From Myxococcales bacterium (GTDB lineage: Bacteria; Myxococcota_C; UBA6777), in NCBI GenBank assembly GCA_027005175.1, contig JALTMC010000805.1:1-10472 (forward strand): 10,472 bases of DNA, read 5' to 3'. Positions 5,173 through 10,472 of this stretch are shown here, piece by piece (the first letter of the stretch is position 1; each line of letters starts with the position of its first letter). The translations under genes and the position numbers were made by a program. Under the pieces are notes generated by a model that was given only the letters and a program-made list of their open reading frames with translations, was not told the origin of the DNA and made no database searches.

Positions 5173-7902
5173 ATGACCATTCCATGGGTATGCAGCTTCA
5201 CAGAGTTAGACAAAAGTAAGTTATCTTGGGTGGGCGGAAAAGGTGCGAATTTAGGGGAAATGACGCAGCAAGGGTTTCCTATTCCTGGGGGATTTTGTGT
5301 GACAACCTCGGCCTATCGCAGCTTCTTGGAGCATGGAGAACCAGAGCGAGTTGATGGATTCTTTTCGACGCTACGGGAGCTTGAGGCTGACGATCTTGCA
5401 GCGATACGAAAAATCGGCTCTGAGATGCGAGAGTATCTTCGAGTTTTGCCTATGCCTGAAGCGGTGAAGGAGGCCGTTGTAAAAGCATGGAAGGAGACAG
5501 GAGTTGAACACTCCTATGCTGTTCGTTCAAGTGCGACAGCCGAAGATCTACCGGATGCATCGTTCGCTGGTCAACAAGACACCTATCTCAATATTCGAGG
5601 AGAGGATTCTTTACTGGAGAATATCCGGATGTGTTGGGCCTCTTTGTTTACAGATCGGGCTATTGTTTATCGAATACAGAATAAGTTTGATCACAGAGAC
5701 GTCGCTCTATCCGTGGTTGTACAACGTATGGTCTTACCGGAAGTTTCGGGCATTATGTTCACAGTGGACCCTCTCTCTGAAAACCGTCAATTGATCTCGA
5801 TTGATGCGAGCTTTGGATTGGGAGAGGCTCTTGTCTCTGGTAGGGTGACGCCTGACTTGTATCGTGTGAACAAACGGAACAACGAAGTCGTTGAAGTCAA
5901 TATCTCTGAAAAAAAAATGGCAATTCGCCCTTTGCCTGAGGGTGGTACGTTTGAGGAAGAACTCTCCGAAGAATTACAGCATTCACGAGCGTTATCGGAT
6001 GATCAAATCAAAGAACTTGCTGCGTTGGGAAAGCGTATTGAGGAGCATTACGGCTTACCACAGGACATTGAGTGGTGTCTGGAGGGAGACACGTTCTCGA
6101 TTGTACAAAGTCGCCCTATTACTTCGTTGTATCCAGGTTTTGAGTTTGAGCATGCCGGTGCAGGTCTGCAAGTCTACATGTGCTTTCATCATCTACAAGT
6201 GATGACAGAGCCGATCAGCCCCATGGGGCAGTCGTGTTGGAGTACTGCGCTTCCTTTGGGAAAATGGGATGAGCCTATTTCAAGCATCAATCCTTATATG
6301 AATCGAGCGGGAGGACGGCTCTATTTCAATGTCACGAAAGTCTTACGAAACAAACGAGCTAGAGATGGTCTTCTTGCTTTTCTCAGTATGGCTGAAAACT
6401 TAGTTGCACTGGGGCTACGCAAGGCTGTTAAAAAGCCTCAGTTTGTGGAAGAGGCCAAGAGTCACACCAAAGTTTCTTTGATTTGGGCTATGCGCACCAT
6501 GGGACTTCCTTCGATACGTCGGATTCTTGGACTTTTATTCTTTAAAAACAACAAAGACCTTGTGGCCCAACGGACCAGGTTTATCGATGATCTGTACGCA
6601 AGGATACAGTCAGATACTGCGAAGCTTCGGGATGACAGGGCCGCTCGTTTGCATTGTATCATCCAATGGATGGGAACGCTTTTTAAGGAGCATCTGGCGT
6701 TTAACTTTATTCCTGTGATTGGAGGGGGCATTCTCTCTGCCAAGCTGGTTGCGAAGCTCACAGGAAAATCGATGGATGACCCTGATGTCTCCGATTTTAT
6801 GCGAGCTTATCAGGGCAATGTTACGACCGAAATGGACCTGGTTGTCGGTGACTTAGCTGATGTTGCTAGAGCCCATCCCGCTGTGAAGAAATACCTGCGA
6901 GAGAAGCCTGTGTCAGAAGCTCTTGACTCTCTTCCTAGGGTGGAAGGTGGCCCAGCGTTTCTCGATGCTCTTCAGGCGTTTCTCGCCACCTATGGTATGC
7001 GTGGTGCCTCCGAAATCGACCTTGCTCGTGTTCGTTGGAAGCAAGATCCAACACCCTTGTTACAGATGATCATTGGTAATTTGGCTGAACCCGAATCAGG
7101 TAAACATCGCAAACAACATCGTGAGATGGCGAAGAAAGCAGAGGAAGCACGCGAGCGATTAATTACCACGGCCGGTCAAGGGTTCTGGGGATGGTTGAAA
7201 AAGCCTTTGGTTCGACGTTTGACTCGTGTTCACCGTGAACTTATGGGTGCGCGCGAACATCCAAAGTTTATGTTGGTGCGAACCTTTGGTGTTGCCAAAG
7301 AGATCCTTTTGGAGGAGGCAGAGCACTTTGTCGCCTCTGGAGACCTGGAAACCAGAGAGGATATCTTTTTTCTGCGTTGGGAAGAGGTTGTCGCTGCCGT
7401 GGAAGGCACTTGGAGAGAGTTGCATCCAGAGAGAGCTATGATCGAGCTTGTGGGTCAACGAAAGTCTGACTTTGAACGTTACGCTAGCCTCTTTCCACCC
7501 CGTGTCCTTACAAGTGACGGTGAGATTGTTCGAGCAGAGCTATCTTTGGAGAACGCCCCAGAGGGTGCGATTGTTGGTAGCAGTGCTTCTGCCGGTATCA
7601 TCGAGGGGCGTGCCAGAGTCATTTTATCCCCTACAGAAGCAGTTCTTCATCATGGTGAGATACTCGTAGCACCCTTCACCGATCCTGGCTGGACACCTTT
7701 GTTTATTCATGCCGGTGCTTTGGTTATGGAGGTGGGAGGCCTCATGACACACGGCTCTGTGGTGGCTAGAGAGTACGGCATTCCCGCTGTTGTTTGTGTG
7801 GAAAATGCTACCCAAAGAATTAAAACAGGCCAGTGGATCCGAGTTAACGGTGATCAGGGATTTGTAGAGATTCTTGACGAACCAGAGGCTCGTCAAGAGT
7901 AG
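5173..7902 (+). CDS. PEP synthase-like ATP-dependent phosphotransferase with rifampin phosphotransferase (Rph) architecture
   Basis: A 909-residue protein with three parts. An ATP-grasp domain (about 1-320) carries VGGKGANLGEM (20-30, K23), YAVRSSATAEDLPDASFAGQ (115-134, R118), Q184, FGLGEALVSGRVTPD (214-228), and the closing QDIEWC and VQSRPIT (E300, Q312, R314). A long middle domain (about 330-770) includes YGMRGASEIDLARVRW (607-622) and REDIFFLRWEEV, as in Rph substrate domains. A C-terminal swivelling domain has GGLMTHGSVVAREYGIPAVV (855-874) with the phosphoryl-carrying H860. There is no C-terminal PEP/pyruvate-binding barrel, so despite N-terminal likeness to PEP synthase it should not make PEP. 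Rph enzymes split ATP into AMP and phosphate and phosphorylate rifampin; length and domain order fit that family (about 860-870 residues). Whether rifamycins are the substrate here is an inference I would not press. It starts 79 bp after the dipeptidase, with a weak ribosome site. Confidence 0.88.
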   Translation: MTIPWVCSFTELDKSKLSWVGGKGANLGEMTQQGFPIPGGFCVTTSAYRSFLEHGEPERVDGFFSTLRELEADDLAAIRKIGSEMREYLRVLPMPEAVKEAVVKAWKETGVEHSYAVRSSATAEDLPDASFAGQQDTYLNIRGEDSLLENIRMCWASLFTDRAIVYRIQNKFDHRDVALSVVVQRMVLPEVSGIMFTVDPLSENRQLISIDASFGLGEALVSGRVTPDLYRVNKRNNEVVEVNISEKKMAIRPLPEGGTFEEELSEELQHSRALSDDQIKELAALGKRIEEHYGLPQDIEWCLEGDTFSIVQSRPITSLYPGFEFEHAGAGLQVYMCFHHLQVMTEPISPMGQSCWSTALPLGKWDEPISSINPYMNRAGGRLYFNVTKVLRNKRARDGLLAFLSMAENLVALGLRKAVKKPQFVEEAKSHTKVSLIWAMRTMGLPSIRRILGLLFFKNNKDLVAQRTRFIDDLYARIQSDTAKLRDDRAARLHCIIQWMGTLFKEHLAFNFIPVIGGGILSAKLVAKLTGKSMDDPDVSDFMRAYQGNVTTEMDLVVGDLADVARAHPAVKKYLREKPVSEALDSLPRVEGGPAFLDALQAFLATYGMRGASEIDLARVRWKQDPTPLLQMIIGNLAEPESGKHRKQHREMAKKAEEARERLITTAGQGFWGWLKKPLVRRLTRVHRELMGAREHPKFMLVRTFGVAKEILLEEAEHFVASGDLETREDIFFLRWEEVVAAVEGTWRELHPERAMIELVGQRKSDFERYASLFPPRVLTSDGEIVRAELSLENAPEGAIVGSSASAGIIEGRARVILSPTEAVLHHGEILVAPFTDPGWTPLFIHAGALVMEVGGLMTHGSVVAREYGIPAVVCVENATQRIKTGQWIRVNGDQGFVEILDEPEARQE

Positions 7903-7918
7903 GTCGAAAGTTATGATA

Positions 7919-7946
7919 CCCCAACGGCGTCGATGTGGTGTTGGGG
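7919..7946 (+). promoter_or_regulatory. Hairpin between the phosphotransferase and the membrane protein gene
   Basis: CCCCAAC at 7919-7925 is perfectly complementary to GTTGGGG at 7940-7946 across a 14-base loop. The right arm runs into the purine-rich GGGGGGAGGGGA tract (7943-7954) that would serve a start at 7967. There is no T tract, so it does not look like an intrinsic terminator. It could reduce translation of the downstream gene or mark an mRNA processing point. That function is inference; only the inverted repeat is seen. Confidence 0.45.
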
Positions 7947-7966
7947 GGAGGGGACTTGCTGAAGGG

Positions 7967-9550
7967 ATGGACCGAATTGGGGAAGATATGACACGTATTG
8001 GATATGTTGTGTTGGTGGGAGTAGTGCTGGGATCTGCCTTGTGGCCGTGGGCTACAGCGACACTGGTTCCATCAACAGACTTTCCCTCTCACCTCGCTTT
8101 GGTGGAGGTGATGCATGGTTTGTCTGAAGCGGGAAGTGCCATCGCGAGGAAATTTACTTGGGGCTTTTTTCCTGCACCGAACTCTATGTTTTACTTACTT
8201 ACCTACGTGCTGAGTTTTGTCTTTGGTACGCTTTTGGCCGGTCGGATCTTGTTTGTAGCGGGGATGGTATTGCAAGTCATTGCGTTTGGCTATTTTGCAA
8301 ACACCTTTGGGCGTAGCCGCTGGGTTATCTTTGCTGCCATTCCTCTTGTCGCACAATGGACCTTAACCGAAGGATTTCTCGACTACTATATTGGCGTAGG
8401 CTTCTTGTTTATAGCCATTGCCGCGCAACATCGATACTTGAGTCAACCCACACAAGGTCGGGGCATTGCTGCGGGCCTGCTCGGAGTTTGTGTCTTTTTA
8501 TCTCATGTTCAAGCGTTTCTGTTTTACGGTCTCTGGAGTGTCTTGCTGCTGATGCTTCATGCTGTGCGCGATCGCTACTTTGTCTCTACGGAAAACGCTT
8601 GGCCGCAGGCATTGAAAAAGATCGCTACGGTGCTGCTCCCTTGTGGCTTGTTTGCTGTTGCGTGGATTGTGATGGCAAAAAGCTCTGTGGGACAATCCAC
8701 ATGGAGTAGTGGAATCCGAGTTATCTTTGAACCCCAGGAAAAGCGAATCTTTCACCTGTTTCGGCATAGCATTATGGCATTCTCATCAGGTCACGGTATC
8801 CTTGTGGCGGCAGTGATTCTGGGTGTTTTGTTGATGCGAACGATGATGGTGTGGGGGAAAGGGCCTACCCGAGAGGACTGGCTTCAGGACTCTTTTCTTG
8901 CTCTTGCCTTGGTGCTTCTGTTTGTTATTTTCTTTGTGGCTCCCCTTAATATCGGCCTGTACTGGAATTTATACAATCGCAGTGTCTTACCGATCTGGTT
9001 GTTGGCCGTGTGTATGATTCTTCCAAGGGGGAGGCTTCGTTCGGATATCTGGGGGATGGTTGCTATTCTTCCGATGGTGGTTGTGATTAGTATTGGGAGT
9101 CAAACGTGGAAGAAGAGCCTCAAGGTCTGGGAACAATACTCTCAAGGGTTTACTGAAGTCATCTCTGCTGCACCCAAACAAACTCATCTGTTTTATGTAG
9201 TTGAAAATCGTAATCGAGTGGGAATGCGTTCCACACTATGGCGTCATCTGGCCCAATACCACACCGTTCTCAATCGTGGGACGACATCGTATTCGTTTGG
9301 TATTCAGCCCGGTCGTTTGGTGCGAGAGCGCAATCCGTTGCCCTACGAACAGAACAAAGAGTTTGGGCGTATCCGTGATATGACTCATCTTGAAAAGTAC
9401 GGCTGCTTCGATATCGTACTACAGGCAGGTCATACCCGAGCCGAGCGTCGCTTCCCCGGACGTTTTCGAGTCATTAAACGCAGAGGGCAATGGACTCTCT
9501 ACCAGGTGACAAAATGGTTTGGCAAGTGCCGTCACAAACTCTCTACATGA
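7967..9550 (+). CDS. Polytopic membrane protein, GT-C glycosyltransferase-like
   Basis: 527 residues from ATG 7967, with about ten predicted membrane helices. They lie near residues 11-30, 75-110 (two), 119-131, 139-153, 167-200 (two), 218-236, 272-294, 309-328, 340-352 and 362-377. A soluble C-terminal tail of about 150 residues follows. The first loop after helix 1 carries STDFPSHLALVE (36-47); an acidic residue in this extracytoplasmic loop is typical of GT-C transferases, which use lipid-linked sugars. That assignment is a resemblance and not a firm family match. The start is uncertain: ATGs at 7913, 7967 and 7988 share the frame. I prefer 7967 because a purine-rich tract lies upstream and the extra residues from 7913 (Arg/Gly-rich) cover the hairpin region. 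ATG 7913 would leave only 10 bases after the previous stop. No downstream + strand gene follows closely. Confidence 0.75.
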   Translation: MDRIGEDMTRIGYVVLVGVVLGSALWPWATATLVPSTDFPSHLALVEVMHGLSEAGSAIARKFTWGFFPAPNSMFYLLTYVLSFVFGTLLAGRILFVAGMVLQVIAFGYFANTFGRSRWVIFAAIPLVAQWTLTEGFLDYYIGVGFLFIAIAAQHRYLSQPTQGRGIAAGLLGVCVFLSHVQAFLFYGLWSVLLLMLHAVRDRYFVSTENAWPQALKKIATVLLPCGLFAVAWIVMAKSSVGQSTWSSGIRVIFEPQEKRIFHLFRHSIMAFSSGHGILVAAVILGVLLMRTMMVWGKGPTREDWLQDSFLALALVLLFVIFFVAPLNIGLYWNLYNRSVLPIWLLAVCMILPRGRLRSDIWGMVAILPMVVVISIGSQTWKKSLKVWEQYSQGFTEVISAAPKQTHLFYVVENRNRVGMRSTLWRHLAQYHTVLNRGTTSYSFGIQPGRLVRERNPLPYEQNKEFGRIRDMTHLEKYGCFDIVLQAGHTRAERRFPGRFRVIKRRGQWTLYQVTKWFGKCRHKLST

Positions 9551-9594
9551 CACCTTAAGCTTTGAGGCGTAGCTAGGAATCACGTAAATGAAAC

Positions 9595-9828
9595 TCATGG
9601 GTTATCATCCATCCACAACTTAAACAGGGAAGGATAAAGCCCAATGAGCGACAATAAAAGAGTAGCAAGCTCGAAATAGACCTTGACAAAACGACCTGCA
9701 GAAAGCACTTTGCTTTCAGTTGTCATACGGACAACGACACCACATGGGTGACAAATCGTGGTAGAGCGAAAGAAAGAAACTAAACGACAAACAAATAGTA
9801 TACACAACGGAAAAACAAAAGTAACCAA
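9595..9828 (-). CDS. Possible small membrane protein (77 residues), unrecognised
   Basis: The frame opens with TTG at 9828-9826, has no clear ribosome site, and ends at TGA 9597-9595, convergent with the upstream membrane protein gene. It reads as a hydrophobic N-terminal segment (VTFVFPLCILFVCRLVSFF), a CHPCGVVVR stretch, then a second hydrophobic segment (FELATLLLSLIGLYPSLF) before a short charged end. Two membrane segments flanking a CxxC-like pair is a reasonable small-protein layout. The T-rich coding strand would, however, give hydrophobic residues by composition alone. It could be a real short gene, the remnant of a longer one, or chance. No homologous family comes to mind. Confidence 0.3.
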   Translation of the reverse strand: MVTFVFPLCILFVCRLVSFFRSTTICHPCGVVVRMTTESKVLSAGRFVKVYFELATLLLSLIGLYPSLFKLWMDDNP

Positions 9829-9866
9829 ACGGTAAAAAGCGTAGTAAAACTGTAGTCAAATACAAC

Positions 9867-9870
9867 GGAG
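9867..9870 (+). promoter_or_regulatory. Ribosome-binding site pointing to an ATA start codon
   Basis: GGAG is followed by seven bases (AACAAAC) and ATA at 9878. The spacing is ideal for initiation exactly where the antitoxin family normally has its ATG. Confidence 0.55.
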
Positions 9871-9877
9871 AACAAAC

Positions 9878-10105
9878 ATACCACAACTATCAGTACGGAA
9901 CGTCCCCGAGGAAGTATTGGACATAATAAAGTCCGTTGCATCCCGCAGACGTTCTTTACAAGAAGAGCTGCTCGCCTCTATCACCGAACGATACCGACCC
10001 AAAGGCGTGGTCATTGCAAGCATTCGTGCTCGTTGGGATGAAATGCCCGAGACCAACGCCAAGGCCGAAGATGTTGAACGATGGATAGCGGAGGGCCGAC
10101 TCTAA
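9878..10105 (+). CDS. VapB/FitA-type antitoxin, apparently starting at ATA
   Basis: 75 residues from ATA 9878 to TAA 10103-10105. The opening PQLSVRNVPEEVLDIIKSVA, then RRRSLQEELLASI, is a ribbon-helix-helix DNA-binding domain of the FitA/VapB kind. The first strand (LSVRNV) would contact operator DNA and the two helices would pair the dimer. The C-terminal half (about 40-75, with DEMPETNAKAEDVERWIAEG) is the flexible part that would wrap the toxin. No ATG, GTG or TTG precedes ATA in this frame after the stop at 9845-9847. The next usable start, TTG at 9917, would remove the DNA-binding strand. So either translation begins at the very weak AUA codon, or an original ATG has mutated. In the family the protein neutralises its PIN toxin and represses the operon. 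The toxin gene follows 17 bp downstream. Confidence 0.72.
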   Translation: MPQLSVRNVPEEVLDIIKSVASRRRSLQEELLASITERYRPKGVVIASIRARWDEMPETNAKAEDVERWIAEGRL

Positions 10106-10120
10106 AAGGATGTAAAAGGA
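10103..10120 (+). repeat. Duplicated TAAAAGGA at the antitoxin-toxin junction, with a start-stop ATGTAA
   Basis: TAAAAGGA occurs at 10103-10110 and again at 10113-10120, separated by TG. The first copy contains the antitoxin stop codon. Both copies hold an AAAGGA ribosome-site-like core before the toxin ATG at 10123, at spacings of 12 and 2 bases, neither ideal. The overlap creates ATG directly followed by TAA at 10110-10115. If translated, this minimal frame would hold ribosomes just before the toxin start; that is speculation. Confidence 0.6.
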
Positions 10121-10122
10121 CG

Positions 10123-10472
10123 ATGTCGAATCCTCGTAATGTAATGATTGTGGATACAATGGTGTTCATCTACGGCCTTTTGGGCGTAACGGAACAAAGA
10201 GAAGAATCCCTGAAGTCTTGGAGTTATTGGATGGAATTTGTGTGCCTGACTTGTCTCGTTGCGAGATTGTCAATGTGGTTGCAAGGTATGTCCGATTTGA
10301 AAATGTCCCCAAGAAACTCGGATTACAAGCACTGCTGCATGCATCGAGTTGATGAACTCGTGTCAGATGATGTTGCCTTCTTTCTGCCAGTGATTTCATC
10401 GCGCATTTGGACCTCCAGACTTGATTATTGTAGTCTTGTAAAGAGACAAAAGCAATTGGGTTGAGGAATGGA
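10123..10472 (+). pseudogene. VapC-type PIN-domain toxin, frameshifted and cut by the window end
   Basis: The frame from ATG 10123 (or ATG 10144, giving MIVDTMVFIYGLLG) begins like a PIN ribonuclease, with the first catalytic Asp in IVDT; the usual Asn after DT is Met. After EESLK (10215) homology moves to another frame, LELLDGICVPDLSRCEIVNV then VARYVRF (from 10218), carrying the second conserved acidic position in the CEIVN segment. This suggests one lost base near 10215-10217. At 10337-10344 a GCAT-GCAT duplication returns the homology to the first frame, reading HRVDELVSDDVAFFLP (from 10342). The end is confused: RLDYCSLVKRQKQLG lies in the first frame, while GPPDLIIVVL lies in another over the same bases (about 10411-10440), so more small indels are likely. 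The first frame stops at 10462-10464. VapC toxins cleave tRNA or rRNA; this copy should be inactive. Confidence 0.7.

Larger units (their letters stand above)
9551..9877. other. Gene-poor stretch upstream of the antitoxin
   Basis: The + strand here is strongly A-rich and T-poor and holds no plausible + gene. It carries a 7-bp perfect inverted repeat, GAAAGCA-CTT-TGCTTTC, at 9701-9717. A TTGACA at 9683-9688 lacks a good partner -10 at the usual distance. A TAGTATACA at 9796-9804 could be part of a promoter for the toxin-antitoxin pair, but no convincing -35 stands before it. The minus strand carries the small frame described separately. Confidence 0.4.

Noticed and set aside
5173-7902. Phosphoenolpyruvate synthase
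   Set aside because: The ATP-grasp and phosphohistidine motifs are shared, but the phosphohistidine domain is at the extreme C-terminus with no PEP/pyruvate-binding barrel after it; the long middle domain fits rifampin phosphotransferase.
9683-9717. Promoter with TTGACA at 9683
   Set aside because: No acceptable -10 lies about 17 bases downstream, and no + strand gene starts nearby.

Overview
This 10.5 kb window is bacterial DNA of roughly balanced base composition (judged by eye, not computed). Four intact or nearly intact genes lie on the + strand, along with the C-terminal end of a fifth. Between them is decaying DNA: a c-di-GMP signalling gene cut down by a large internal deletion, and a VapBC-type toxin-antitoxin pair at the right edge whose toxin frame is broken. 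Normal enzymes alternating with fresh-looking pseudogenes suggest a genome undergoing reduction, such as a host-associated lineage. The protein style reminds me of Myxococcota (a reduced, mid-GC member such as Pajaroellobacter would fit), but this is an impression and no sequence comparison was run.

Layout: (1) 2-601, C-terminal part of an unrecognised, probably membrane-anchored protein. (2) 602-818, non-coding or unclear. (3) 819-1748, class I SAM-dependent methyltransferase of the Methyltransf_32 type. (4) 1866-3061, remnant of a membrane sensor GGDEF-EAL protein. It has two in-frame TAG codons in the GGDEF start, and a deletion joins the early GGDEF domain directly to the last ~30 residues of the EAL domain. 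(5) 3062-3521, gene-free on the + strand, with a possible minus-strand coding remnant. (6) 3522-5093, peptidase M19 (membrane-dipeptidase-like) metallohydrolase, its 3' end marked by a 19-bp tandem duplication. (7) 5173-7902, a 909-residue ATP-dependent dikinase-type phosphotransferase with the architecture of rifampin phosphotransferase (ATP-grasp, middle substrate domain, swivelling phosphohistidine domain). (8) 7967-9550, polytopic membrane protein with a GT-C-like look. (9) 9551-9877, mostly gene-free, with a possible small minus-strand membrane ORF. (10) 9878-10105, VapB/FitA-type antitoxin that appears to start with AUA. (11) 10123 to the window end, VapC-type PIN toxin broken by frameshifts.

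The dipeptidase, phosphotransferase and membrane protein are collinear with short gaps (79 and about 10-64 bp) and may be co-transcribed, but no pathway linking them can be read from the sequence. I did not find a clearly new biological system. The items most worth a second look are the GGDEF-EAL deletion scar, the AUA-initiated antitoxin with its frameshifted toxin, and the unassigned substrate of the rifampin-phosphotransferase-like enzyme.
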